From Fibrobacterota bacterium (GTDB lineage Bacteria; Fibrobacterota; Chitinivibrionia; Chitinivibrionales; FEN-1185), in the NCBI GenBank assembly GCA_003165595.1, contig PLWQ01000039.1, forward strand, positions 1 through 64,000: 64,000 nucleotides of DNA, written 5' to 3'. This document shows, in pieces, positions 8,036-16,976 of this stretch. Within the stretch, counting starts at the first letter, position 1. Each line of letters starts with the position of its first letter. The notes under the pieces are model-generated. The model saw only the letters and a program-made list of their open reading frames with translations. It was not told the origin of the DNA and did not search any database. The translations under genes were made by a program, and so were the position numbers.

Positions 8036-9277
8036 GTGAATTTCCTGCTTGTATACCCGCGCTGGCCAAAGCTTGCGCACCAGACCGTATTCAATCTTCC
8101 TCCGCATGGGCCGGTGGTGATGGCCGCGGCGATTCCGCAGTGGGTGACGGTCACCTTTGTCGACGACAATGTTCAGGATGTTCCCTTTGACAAGACCTGG
8201 GACTTCGTGGGAATCTCGGTGATGCTCACGGCGCAATTGCCAAGGGCATTTGAGATATCCGGACGATTCAGAGCGCGCGGTACACCGGTGATTTTCGGCG
8301 GCATCTCCGCGATGCTGCACGCGCCGGAGGTACAGTCCAACACCGACAGCCTCTTCTTCGGCGAAGCGGAGGGACGTCTTGCTCGGGTGTTTGAAGACCG
8401 CAAGAACGGCCGCCTTAAGCCGCTGTACGACTACCGCAACTCCTTTGCACCCATCGAAGACGTCGGGCCTGCCCGGCGCTCCATTCTCGACTACAGCCGT
8501 TATGAACACAAGGGCGTGCGTATGGTGGACCTCTTTCATGCCTCCCGGGGATGCAAGTTCAACTGTTATCCCTGCTGCACGCCGTTTCTCGGGGGACGTC
8601 AGTTTCGTCCGCGACCCATGGAGCGGGTTGCTGAAGAGCTTGCCACCATCGACAACGAACGGCTGTTCGTCGTTGACAATTCACTCGCCCAGGACAAGCA
8701 ATGGGAGCTCACGCTCTTTCGAACCATGGCGCCGTTCAAGAAATCGTTCTGCTGTCATCCGATTGAAGACGACGATGAGGTTCTGGCTGCCGCGGTCGAT
8801 GCGGGCGCCTGGTACGTGTATCAGGCAATTTTCGACACCTCCGATTTCATCCGCGAGCGGATCAGACGGTACAAGAGCTTCGGACTCGGAGTGGAAGGAA
8901 CCATCATTCTGGGATTGGACGATCACGACGAGGATTCAATCAAGCGGCTCGTTGAGTTTCTCCTGGAAATCAATCTTGATCTTGCCGAATTCACCATACT
9001 CACGCCGTTTGCGCACACCGCCGCGCGCGAACAAATGGAAAAAGAAGGGCGGATAACGACGAATGATTTCTCCAAATACAACGCCGGCGAAGTCGTTTAC
9101 AAACCGGCAAAGATAGGGGCAGCAAAGCTGCAAGAGCTGTATCACTGGGCTTGGGAGACGTTCTATGCCGGTGAACCGCAGATGCTCAAAATGGCAAGGC
9201 TGTACAAGAAGGTACTGCGCAAAGGACTCAAAGAAGAAAAGATTAACCGCGGAGCCACGGAGGACGTCGTTGAATAA
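8036..9277 (+). CDS. second B12-binding radical SAM protein
   Basis: 413 residues, GTG start at 8036 with GGAG 7 bases upstream. The N-terminus (MNFLLVYPRWPKLAHQTVFN) is a shortened cobalamin-binding domain with FVGISVMLTAQ and VIFGGISAML. The radical SAM cluster motif is SRGCKFNCYPCC, with C173, C177 and C180 as ligands and an extra cysteine at 181. GTIILGLDDHDED near residue 300 resembles the GxIxGxP/D region of BchE-like enzymes. It is distinct in sequence from its upstream neighbour, so not a simple duplicate. Its end overlaps the next small gene by 8 bases, implying translational coupling. The substrate is unknown; a two-step modification by the pair is an inference. Confidence 0.9.
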   Translation: MNFLLVYPRWPKLAHQTVFNLPPHGPVVMAAAIPQWVTVTFVDDNVQDVPFDKTWDFVGISVMLTAQLPRAFEISGRFRARGTPVIFGGISAMLHAPEVQSNTDSLFFGEAEGRLARVFEDRKNGRLKPLYDYRNSFAPIEDVGPARRSILDYSRYEHKGVRMVDLFHASRGCKFNCYPCCTPFLGGRQFRPRPMERVAEELATIDNERLFVVDNSLAQDKQWELTLFRTMAPFKKSFCCHPIEDDDEVLAAAVDAGAWYVYQAIFDTSDFIRERIRRYKSFGLGVEGTIILGLDDHDEDSIKRLVEFLLEINLDLAEFTILTPFAHTAAREQMEKEGRITTNDFSKYNAGEVVYKPAKIGAAKLQELYHWAWETFYAGEPQMLKMARLYKKVLRKGLKEEKINRGATEDVVE

Positions 9278-9518
9278 AGTGTCGTATTGCATTTTCGTGT
9301 TGTGCTGTTGTGCGGCTGTTTGTTTCGGCAGAAGCCGGGACGCCGCGTACATCGTAAGGCCGGACCTCCAGAAAGCCGTGCTTGGTTTTGAAATCACCCC
9401 GGAAGAAGACCAGGAATTCTGGCTGCGAAGCGAGAAGTCGAAAGTCTGGAAAATTGATTGTGACAATTTACAGTTGAGAATCAGATATTTGAGCGGCATC
9501 AATCGTCACCCAGTTTGA
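9270..9518 (+). CDS. small exported protein, unknown
   Basis: About 82 residues if the TTG at 9270 is the start, chosen because GGAGG lies 6-7 bases upstream; GTG at 9279 is an alternative. The N-terminus (NKVSYCIFVLCCCAAVCFG) is a cysteine-rich hydrophobic signal or anchor segment, followed by an acidic soluble part (EITPEEDQEFWLRSEKS). No family is recognised. It overlaps the preceding radical SAM gene by 8 bases and ends 15 bases before the FAD protein, so it belongs to the operon. A membrane-tethered accessory protein is possible; nothing supports a peptide-precursor role. Confidence 0.55.
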   Translation: MNKVSYCIFVLCCCAAVCFGRSRDAAYIVRPDLQKAVLGFEITPEEDQEFWLRSEKSKVWKIDCDNLQLRIRYLSGINRHPV

Positions 9519-9533
9519 CCCAATCGGTTTCCC

Positions 9534-11123
9534 ATGACTTTACAGCACCTCGACGTTATCGTAGACGGCCTGCTTGTCCCCGTTGAAAAAGATGAACCGG
9601 GGGAATACGCACGCGCCGCCGCTTGCAAACTGGATGTTCCCGAAGCGGACATCTCTATTGTCAAGATCGTCTACAAGTCGCTGGTAGCCAGCGACCCCGA
9701 ACAGTTCTATTATGAACTGTCACTTGTCGTTCGCGTTCCGGCCGCGTACGACAACAAAGCGGGTTTTGTTGCATACCAGGAATCCACAGCACCTGTTCCA
9801 AAAAAGGCGTTACCCGCACCGAGACCGGTTGTTGTCGGTTTCGGCCCGGCCGGGATGTTCGCGGCGCTTTCGCTCGTCGAGCACGGCTGCAAGCCTTTGA
9901 TTTTTGAAAGAGGCAAAACCCTGAACGACCGGCATGTCGATGTCCAGCGATTCATTCACGACAGGATACTTGATCCCGGGAGCAACATTCAGTTCGGCGA
10001 GGGCGGTGCGGGGTTGTATTCCGACGGCAAGCTCTTTTCCAGGCCGAACAATTCCGAAGATGCAAACAAGGTGCTCGACACGTTTGTCCGCTTTGGTGCG
10101 CCGCCTTCAATCAAGTACCTGTACAAACCCCATCTGGGAACCGATGTTTTGTGCACCATAGTGGCCAACATTCGCAACCACATCATTTTGCACGGCGGAG
10201 AAATTCTGTACAACTCGAAAATGACGGATATCCTTGTCCTCAAGGATGCCTGCGCGGGCATTGTCATAAACGGCTCCAGGGAGTACCTCACGTCAAGTAT
10301 TTATCTGGCACTGGGGAACTCTGCGCGGGACACGTTCGAAATGCTCCACAAGAAAGGCATCGTCCTTCAGTCCAAGCCCGTTTCCGTCGGCGTGAGGATT
10401 GAACATCCGGCCCGGACCATCAACCTCATGCGTTACGGCAGCAAGTATCGGGACTTCGCCGGGCTGGGTGCGGCCAGTTATTCCTTTTCATTCACAAACA
10501 GGTCGACGCGGCGCCACGTCTACACCTTCTGCATGTGCCCCGGCGGCGAGGTTGTTAATGCGTCCTCGGAACACGGCATGCTCGCGCTCAACGGCATGAG
10601 TTACTCGGCCAGAAACTCTTTGTTTTCGAATGCCGCCATTCTGGTGACCCTGGACGAGGCGGATTACAAATCAAAGAATCCACTTGCCGGCATCGCGTTT
10701 CAAAGGGACATAGAAAGAAAGGCATTTCTTGCCGGTGGGTCACACTGGGAAACTCCCGGCCAGAACCTGCCGGATTTTCTGCGCGGCAAGCAGTCTGCCG
10801 CGTTGAACCGTAATTCCTGCAAAATGGGTACGCACAGCGCAACCATGGACGCGATATTTCCCGCCTTCATCTGCGAAACGCTTCGCGAGGCTTTTAATGT
10901 ATGGAAAACCGAAAGTCCGCAGTTCGTGACCGGCGAGGCCGTCCTTCTGGGTGCGGAAACCCGGACCTCGTCACCCGTACGCATAAAGCGGCGGAAAACG
11001 TTTGAATCTGTCAACATGCGAAATCTCTACGTGATCGGCGAAGGCTCAGGATACACCGGCGGCATCAATTCCGCCGCCATTGATGCGATACGCGCCGTGG
11101 AGTCGGTGATGACCGGGGCATGA
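9534..11123 (+). CDS. FAD-dependent dehydrogenase, COG2509 type
   Basis: 529 residues. After an N-terminal region of about 95 residues (LQHLDVIVDGLLVPVEKDEP) comes the FAD-binding glycine motif VVVGFGPAGMFAALSL, then FERGKTLNDRHVDVQRF and NIQFGEGGAGLYSDGKL, which are diagnostic of the COG2509 family. The C-terminal FAD motif is NLYVIGEGSGYTGGINSAAI. Family members are uncharacterised flavin oxidoreductases found in many bacteria. As the last gene of the radical SAM operon it could supply a reduction or desaturation step on the same substrate; that is inference. Length is normal and no key glycine is missing. Confidence 0.92.
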   Translation: MTLQHLDVIVDGLLVPVEKDEPGEYARAAACKLDVPEADISIVKIVYKSLVASDPEQFYYELSLVVRVPAAYDNKAGFVAYQESTAPVPKKALPAPRPVVVGFGPAGMFAALSLVEHGCKPLIFERGKTLNDRHVDVQRFIHDRILDPGSNIQFGEGGAGLYSDGKLFSRPNNSEDANKVLDTFVRFGAPPSIKYLYKPHLGTDVLCTIVANIRNHIILHGGEILYNSKMTDILVLKDACAGIVINGSREYLTSSIYLALGNSARDTFEMLHKKGIVLQSKPVSVGVRIEHPARTINLMRYGSKYRDFAGLGAASYSFSFTNRSTRRHVYTFCMCPGGEVVNASSEHGMLALNGMSYSARNSLFSNAAILVTLDEADYKSKNPLAGIAFQRDIERKAFLAGGSHWETPGQNLPDFLRGKQSAALNRNSCKMGTHSATMDAIFPAFICETLREAFNVWKTESPQFVTGEAVLLGAETRTSSPVRIKRRKTFESVNMRNLYVIGEGSGYTGGINSAAIDAIRAVESVMTGA

Positions 11124-11461
11124 GCTTCCTTTCGGCTCAATGTTACTCTCTCTTGCAAAGCAGCTGGGCGCCCCGCTGCTGAAGACATTAAGGTTATTGG
11201 GCGTTCCCCGGCCTTCGGCCGGGTCGGTTCTTCCTCAAGGCTCGGTCGTTGGCCTCGGTACCGCCTGCCGCAATGTACTTCGTACGCGGTCAGGCGGTAC
11301 CGCGCTCTGCGCGCCTTTCGGTCGCCCCTAACGCCGGGCATAGGTTCAATGCCACAGGGGATTGAATCTGAATTCTTAATGACCAATGCAAGATTTGCCG
11401 GGTGTCCTACCGCCATCAGCGCCGCTCCCAACATTCTCGCTTTCTACAAAAACAGCATCTT
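11124..11461. other. intergenic region with a structured element
   Basis: Convergent intergenic space between the COG2509 gene and the GH2 gene. It holds the element at 11198-11336 and otherwise nothing recognisable. Confidence 0.6.
11198..11336. repeat. GGCGTT...AACGCC-bounded palindrome-rich element
   Basis: Outer arms GGGCGTT and CCTAACGCC enclose GGCCTTCGGCC and a perfect 11-bp pair GGTACCGCCTG / CAGGCGGTACC. Similar GGGCGTTCCC...CCTAACGC elements are found between genes of several FCB and spirochaete genomes. The ends resemble integron recombination core sites, but no integrase is present. Confidence 0.5.
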
Positions 11462-14272
11462 CTATCTCGCCACAAAAACCCGTTTCACGATCCGCTGTCC
11501 GTCAACATCGCACCGCACAAAGTAAACGCCGTTGTTGGTTACGGACGCCACGCCCGGCTGCGCGGCCTTCACCGGATGCCAGCCCTCCTTCTGCCGCGAT
11601 GCGGGAATCCGCAGAACCGTCTTTCCAGCTGCGTCAAGTATGTCAAGAGAAACTGTTGCAGCTTGACTGATAAAATACCGTATGATCCCGCCTGCTGTTG
11701 CAATGCGCACAGAGGTAGGCATCGCGCTCGCTGCGGGATGCACCGTCCCGCGAACGGACACCGGGGGCGGCGCCGGAACGGGATACACGGCAAACGACGT
11801 GGTTCCCGTGAGTGATCCCGAGGTCGCGGTGACGGTCACGGTTCCGGGTGTAAACATGGACCGGACTGCCACCTTGCACATGCCGCCTTCCGCCGTAAGC
11901 TCCGGGTCACCGGGCGAATGATAGTTCGCTCCGCCGCCGCCGATCATCTGATCCGCGCCGCCGCGATAATTCCCGGGACCGGAAACGGCGAAGGTGACAT
12001 TGTTGCTTGCCGTGGGGCACCAGTTGCCTTGCGCATCGACGATAGTCGCAAGAACGAACGCCGCGTCCGAGCCGTTTGCCGTGATCCTGAAGGTGTCCCC
12101 TGTTGCCGGATTCACAATAGGCGCAGCCACAGTAAGAAGTATGTGGTCCGGATTTCCGGCTGTAACTTTCTGGTCGGAGCACACCACTGTTCCGTTTGCG
12201 TCCAAGCCCTGGGCCGTAACCGTTCCCCCCACTGTCCCCGGCGCGGTAACGCTCCACGAACACTGATGCGCCAGGAGCGCGGTGCCTGTGCCGGAGTCCG
12301 GATACGGCGTTTGATCGGTGCCCTGCTTAACCCCGTTGATAAGCAGCCGAACCGATGGGCAGTTGCTGAACGCATTCACCGTGACGCCGCCCGAACGGTT
12401 CCAGTGGTGCGCCAGATACACCACGGGCTTCACCGAATACGGAAACCAGCAAGAGGCGTATATTTTGTAAAGCATTTTCGGGATGCGGCTGCCATCCATC
12501 ATGGAGCAGGCGAAGTTCCGGCCCAGACCGCTTTCGCCGGGCGACTCGGCCATGTACCACTGGCACATGCCGAACGCCTTCACGTTCTTGCCGCTTTTCC
12601 AAGTCGACATGTAGTACTGGGCGAAACCGAGCTCATCATCGTAGTTGAACCGCGTCCCCTGTCTGCCCCAGCCTTCGGCGCCGTAACAGGGCTTGCTGGG
12701 CTCCATTCCCTTGAGTCCCACTTCGCAACCGTTAAGAGAGCACGATATCACCTGATCCACGGCCATATCGGACTGGTCGTTGCCCCTGTCGCTTTGCGCG
12801 CGGGGCATGAGCGTGTCCCATTTGACAACCGTATCCCAGAGCGTGACATTGTAATCGTGGTCGATGGGCGCGTTGGCGCATTCCCAGGCGGCGATGCATG
12901 GGTCGTTTCGGTCCCGCACGATCATGTCGCGATGGCATTCGCTCTTGAGCGCCATGTTGTAGGCAGCCTGCGCCGGTGTATAATTAGCTCTTAAGGCCTG
13001 GGTCATAAACGTCCCTTCGTCATCGCCGCTGGGTTGGATGATGCAGACGCCAAACGCATCGCCGGCTTCAACGAATTCGTGCGAGCAGGTGGAATGGCCG
13101 GGCCGCAACCATCGTCCGCCGCAATCGGCGAGTATTTTGGCATCGCGCCACAGTTGTTCCTCCGGTACCGCGGTTCCCAGGGCCGGGTAATCGTACCGTT
13201 GGGCAGCACCCCATAAATAGTGCGGATGGCCGTTGAAAATAGGAAAATTGGTGTCCCACGTGAGCGTCCGGATGCCCAGCGGGCTCGTGAAAACGTCCAC
13301 AGTCGCCCCGCCCACTTTCACAATATGGTACACCTTGTACATATACGGTTTTCCGTAAATACTGGCATTCGGATACCACAGATGCGGATTGCTTACCGTT
13401 CCTGTCTGGTCGAACACGTAACACGCGCCAGCAATGACGGAATGAGAATCTGTGTTCGACAGCACCACGGCGCCGGTTGAGTCCACAACCTTCGTTGTGA
13501 GGGAAACGGTGGCAGCCGCGCCGCTTTCGTTTTGCACATTCGTGAGGATTCGCACCGTGGCCGACGCATCCGACGCCGACATCGTTGCCACGCACGTGCC
13601 CCAGTTATTGACAACGGAAAACACGTTGATGGGAATGTGCACTTTGTCGGTCACGTGCATCCACACGGGCCGAAACAGCCCGCCGTCGCCCTGGCCGAAC
13701 CGGAAATTTTCCGAAAAAAACGGATAGGTGAACCAGCCCGAGCCGGTGGATACCCGGACCGCCAGAACATTGTCGCTGCCGCCGAATTTCACATAGGGTG
13801 TGATGTCCACCACAAACGGCAGGAACCCGATAACGTGCGTGGCCTGCGGGTTTACCGCGCTATTGCCTGGAATAAACGTCTGATTGATGTACACCTGTGC
13901 GCCTATATGAGCGCCTTCGAACTCGATGAAAATCTTTCTCCCCGAATACCCGTTGTCCAAGGTGAAATGTTTCCGGTACCAGCCGGTTTGTCCCTGAAGC
14001 GCGCCCGCGTTTCCGCCCGCATCCATGTTCAGGAAAGTGTTCATGTCGTTCCATGTGTGCGGGATTCCAACCGTGCTCCATGACGCGTCGCTGAAGCTCG
14101 TGTCCTGGGCGTTTATCGGGTCGGATTGGATGAATTTCCAGCCTCCCTGGAATCCGCTCATGTTGATCTTTGCGCGGTTGCTCGGTTCGCCGCTGTAGGC
14201 TTGGGCAAAGCAGGATGAAAAAGCGCCTGTCAATGTGATGACAATAGATACGAGAATGATAAGTGATCGCAT
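11462..14272 (-). CDS. secreted GH2 family glycoside hydrolase with atypical acid/base position
   Basis: 936 residues with a signal peptide (MRSLIILVSIVITLTGAFSS). Domains in order: N-terminal sugar-binding jelly roll (residues 40-210, with VGIPHTWNDMN and GWYRKHFTL), Ig-like domain (215-330), TIM barrel (340-640), Ig-like modules (about 690-845) and a FlgD/T9SS-like C-terminal domain (about 855-936, ending IVKRVFVAR). The nucleophile glutamate is retained (E533 in CYGAEGWG). The acid/base region reads AAWECANAP where most GH2 enzymes have WSLGNE, so the usual glutamate is A468, with a glutamate at 464 instead. It is the last gene of a minus-strand run BNR_4, CTD-only protein, GH3, GH3, GH2. 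Substrate unassigned; beta-galactoside, glucuronide or mannoside are all possible. Confidence 0.9.
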   Translation of the reverse strand: MRSLIILVSIVITLTGAFSSCFAQAYSGEPSNRAKINMSGFQGGWKFIQSDPINAQDTSFSDASWSTVGIPHTWNDMNTFLNMDAGGNAGALQGQTGWYRKHFTLDNGYSGRKIFIEFEGAHIGAQVYINQTFIPGNSAVNPQATHVIGFLPFVVDITPYVKFGGSDNVLAVRVSTGSGWFTYPFFSENFRFGQGDGGLFRPVWMHVTDKVHIPINVFSVVNNWGTCVATMSASDASATVRILTNVQNESGAAATVSLTTKVVDSTGAVVLSNTDSHSVIAGACYVFDQTGTVSNPHLWYPNASIYGKPYMYKVYHIVKVGGATVDVFTSPLGIRTLTWDTNFPIFNGHPHYLWGAAQRYDYPALGTAVPEEQLWRDAKILADCGGRWLRPGHSTCSHEFVEAGDAFGVCIIQPSGDDEGTFMTQALRANYTPAQAAYNMALKSECHRDMIVRDRNDPCIAAWECANAPIDHDYNVTLWDTVVKWDTLMPRAQSDRGNDQSDMAVDQVISCSLNGCEVGLKGMEPSKPCYGAEGWGRQGTRFNYDDELGFAQYYMSTWKSGKNVKAFGMCQWYMAESPGESGLGRNFACSMMDGSRIPKMLYKIYASCWFPYSVKPVVYLAHHWNRSGGVTVNAFSNCPSVRLLINGVKQGTDQTPYPDSGTGTALLAHQCSWSVTAPGTVGGTVTAQGLDANGTVVCSDQKVTAGNPDHILLTVAAPIVNPATGDTFRITANGSDAAFVLATIVDAQGNWCPTASNNVTFAVSGPGNYRGGADQMIGGGGANYHSPGDPELTAEGGMCKVAVRSMFTPGTVTVTATSGSLTGTTSFAVYPVPAPPPVSVRGTVHPAASAMPTSVRIATAGGIIRYFISQAATVSLDILDAAGKTVLRIPASRQKEGWHPVKAAQPGVASVTNNGVYFVRCDVDGQRIVKRVFVAR

Positions 14273-14376
14273 GATCCTCCCTACACTTTTGATAATTTGG
14301 CATGACAGAAATCAAGGAATCCCAAGGTAACAAGCTGCTGCATAACTTCCGTTTCCACTCTTCATTTCTTACCCCC

Positions 14377-14511
14377 GTGTAACCTCTCCCCGCCATTTGC
14401 GATGGCGACCCTCCCCGACGCAGGGAGGGTGGAGGAATAACCGGAAATTCTGCATTTACCCCTCTCTGTGTCGGAGAGGGGTGGACGCTTGGCGGCCGGG
14501 TGAGGTTACAC
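14377..14511. repeat. 135-bp inverted-repeat element
   Basis: Bounded by GTGTAACCTC and GAGGTTACAC and containing nested stems (CTCCC/GGGAG and CCCCTCTC/GAGAGGGG). It lies between the GH3 and GH2 genes and could fold on the transcript. It looks like a non-coding palindromic unit rather than a gene. Confidence 0.7.
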
Positions 14512-14534
14512 GATGCCAAAGAGCAATCATTGGG

Positions 14535-16817
14535 TCAGTAAATCGTAATCGTCCCTCTCTGTCTTATGTCAAGTGACGATGAACCCACAAGCACGTCTAT
14601 CGGCCCCGGCTCCACCACCCACGCAGAGACAGTATCGTCGTAGTATTCCATGTCCTGCTCCGTCAGGTTGAATGTGACGGTCTTGGCTTGCCCGGCAGTA
14701 AGCGGGACGCGCCTGAAGCCGCGAATGTCTTTATATCGCCTGGGCAGGTTGCTCTGTTCGTCGTGCAGATACAGCTGGACAACTTCGTCGCCGTCGCGGG
14801 TGCCGGTATTCTTGACATCAACGGAAACGGAAAACGTATCGCCCGGATACCCGCCGGCGGGTGAAATCTGCAGATTGCTGTATGCGAATGTGGTGTAGGA
14901 GATACCGTGGCCGAAACAGAACAGCGGTTTCATGTTGTGATAGTCGAAATACGGATATCCTCTGCCCTCCCACGCAACCTCGTATGTGTCGCCCTGCGCC
15001 CATTCGGAAAGGGGAATGCCGAATCTCGGAAGCTGTATCGAGTCTGCAGGGAATGTGAGCGGAGTTTTCCCGCCCGGGTTGTAGTCGCCGAAAAGCACTT
15101 CTGCCATTGCAAGGCAATGATCTTCACCTGGATAGAAACTCATTATGATACCCGGCGCCTTAGACCAGTTGCCCGAGTCCGTGGCACTGCCGCCTGTGTA
15201 AAAAACAATGGTCTTTGTCGGGTTTACAGCGAGCACTTTTTTGACAAGCTGGTCCTGCGTATCCGGAAGTGAAACAGCGTCTCTGTCCCAGCCTTCGCCC
15301 AGGTCGTCGGGACCGATGCACACGAGAACATAATCCGCGTTCTGATAATCGGAGGTGACCGTAACATTGGCGCCGCCGATCTGCGTGAGGGCACGCGTTG
15401 GCGGTGTGGTGTGAACCGGGCAGTTCTGGGCGCTGCCGGGAGGGCCGCAGCGCGCTGTGTTGGCCCAGGGACCGACAACGGCAATGGTCACAGGACTAGT
15501 TTTGTCTATAGGGAGAACATTGTTGTCGTTTTTGGCAAGTATCATGGACTCCCGCGTAACGTTCCGCATGTAATTGTACATGTTGGTGTTGAGGATGGAA
15601 TCCTTGAACCTGCTCATAGTGTAGCCCGGTTCAAAACAGCCGGTCTTATACCTGGCCCAGAGCCATCTCCGTGCCTTGTCGTCGAAAAAACCTTGCGAGA
15701 TGATGTTCGGCACCAGGCCCTCAAGCCCGCCGCCCCACGTGTTGGGCGTGCACAGGTCAAGCCCTGCCAATGCCTTTACGGCCGGATCGCTAGTACCGCC
15801 ATTGTCCCAGTCGGTAAGGATAAATCCCTTGAGTCCCCATGAGTTCTTGAGAATGTCGGTCATGGTGTGCTTGTTTTGGGCGTTATGGAGGCCGTTCACG
15901 GAATTGTAGGCAACCATGATGCCTGTGGTGGGGCCTTCATGCGCGGACATGCCGAAGTGGTATGTGTAAAGTTCACGCAGGCTGCGCTCCGACACCAGCA
16001 CGGGGTAGAACCCGCGCGCGCGCTCCACGTTGTTGCAGCAATAATGTTTCTGAGTGACCATAAGGCCGCTTCTGGTATCACCGCGCTCGTCCGCGGCCGC
16101 GAACTTTCCATTAAGGAACGGATCTTCTCCATACGATTCGGCGGTACGCCCCGCCCGGTTGTCACGCACAAGGTTCGACGAGGGTCCAAGCATGATGTTA
16201 TACCCCCATCCCCTGAAACAATATCCTTTATAAACGCCGCCCTGTTCCGCAATGGCCGTATCCCACGTAGCCGCCATGCCCTCGCCGCAAGGAAACCCGC
16301 ACGTGGCGCCGATGCCGTACGGGCCGTCTCGCCAGGCGCAGCCCGGCACGCTGCCCGCGCTTCCGCCGTTGATGATGGTCTGTTTGTCGTTATTGGACAT
16401 TGTGTTTATGAGGTTTTCGATGAAATTGGCGGTGTCACTCCTGCTGGGAACAAGGGAAATTTTCGCCTTATAGGTTCCGGTGGGCGCTGTTGTGAACTGG
16501 CAGGTAAAGTGAATGCTTCTTGTCCCGGGCCAATTAACGGCGCCGATATCGCCTTTTGTCATCGTGAGCGGCACAATATCTCCGGTGCCGTCTTTGACAA
16601 GAGACATCGTAACGTTGAACCGGTCGTAGCTCCAGCCTATTATCCTGTAGCTCACCTTGCCCCTGTACTTGTAAACGCCGCCGGAATTGTCGGTGAGCTT
16701 GAGAAACACGAGCGGCACCTGCACCGTGTCGATGGCCGAGACAATATCGACGGCCGTTGGCTGACCAAAAAGTAAAGACGCGCTCGCAATTAGTATAGCT
16801 AGAAATCGCCAATGCAT
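14535..16817 (-). CDS. secreted GH3 beta-glucosidase-type enzyme
   Basis: 760 residues from the ATG at 16817 (MHWRFLAILIASASLLFGQ, signal peptide; AAGGGGGAAAC upstream); the longer frame runs into repeat DNA. An N-terminal beta module (about 25-130, VFLKLTDNSGGVYKYRGK) not usual in GH3 is followed by the GH3 barrel with QKHYCCNNVE and nucleophile D336 in FILTDWDNGG, the GH3_C domain (about 460-640) and a fibronectin III-like domain (VSVDVKNTGTRDGDEVVQLY). GH3 enzymes release terminal beta-linked sugars from oligosaccharides. It ends without the FlgD-like domain. It is a close paralogue of the gene immediately upstream. Confidence 0.93.
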   Translation of the reverse strand: MHWRFLAILIASASLLFGQPTAVDIVSAIDTVQVPLVFLKLTDNSGGVYKYRGKVSYRIIGWSYDRFNVTMSLVKDGTGDIVPLTMTKGDIGAVNWPGTRSIHFTCQFTTAPTGTYKAKISLVPSRSDTANFIENLINTMSNNDKQTIINGGSAGSVPGCAWRDGPYGIGATCGFPCGEGMAATWDTAIAEQGGVYKGYCFRGWGYNIMLGPSSNLVRDNRAGRTAESYGEDPFLNGKFAAADERGDTRSGLMVTQKHYCCNNVERARGFYPVLVSERSLRELYTYHFGMSAHEGPTTGIMVAYNSVNGLHNAQNKHTMTDILKNSWGLKGFILTDWDNGGTSDPAVKALAGLDLCTPNTWGGGLEGLVPNIISQGFFDDKARRWLWARYKTGCFEPGYTMSRFKDSILNTNMYNYMRNVTRESMILAKNDNNVLPIDKTSPVTIAVVGPWANTARCGPPGSAQNCPVHTTPPTRALTQIGGANVTVTSDYQNADYVLVCIGPDDLGEGWDRDAVSLPDTQDQLVKKVLAVNPTKTIVFYTGGSATDSGNWSKAPGIIMSFYPGEDHCLAMAEVLFGDYNPGGKTPLTFPADSIQLPRFGIPLSEWAQGDTYEVAWEGRGYPYFDYHNMKPLFCFGHGISYTTFAYSNLQISPAGGYPGDTFSVSVDVKNTGTRDGDEVVQLYLHDEQSNLPRRYKDIRGFRRVPLTAGQAKTVTFNLTEQDMEYYDDTVSAWVVEPGPIDVLVGSSSLDIRQRGTITIY

Positions 16818-16867
16818 GTTTCCCCCTTGAGTGTGCTCTTGTCCAAATAAGAAAAGAGAAAGAACAT

Positions 16868-16965
16868 TCACCGCAAAGTCGCAAAGGCCGCAAAGAACAC
16901 GCAAAGTATTTTCTTGTCAATCAACATTCGGATTTCTCTTTGCGTTCTCCGCGCCTTTGCGGTGA
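16868..16965. repeat. CGCAAAG palindromic element between the GH3 genes
   Basis: TCACCGCAAAG at one end and CTTTGCGGTGA at the other, with further GCAAAG/CTTTGC units inside. This resembles the widespread ACCGCAAAGG-type intergenic repeats of many bacterial genomes. Confidence 0.65.
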
Positions 16966-16976
16966 GTCTTTCTTAC

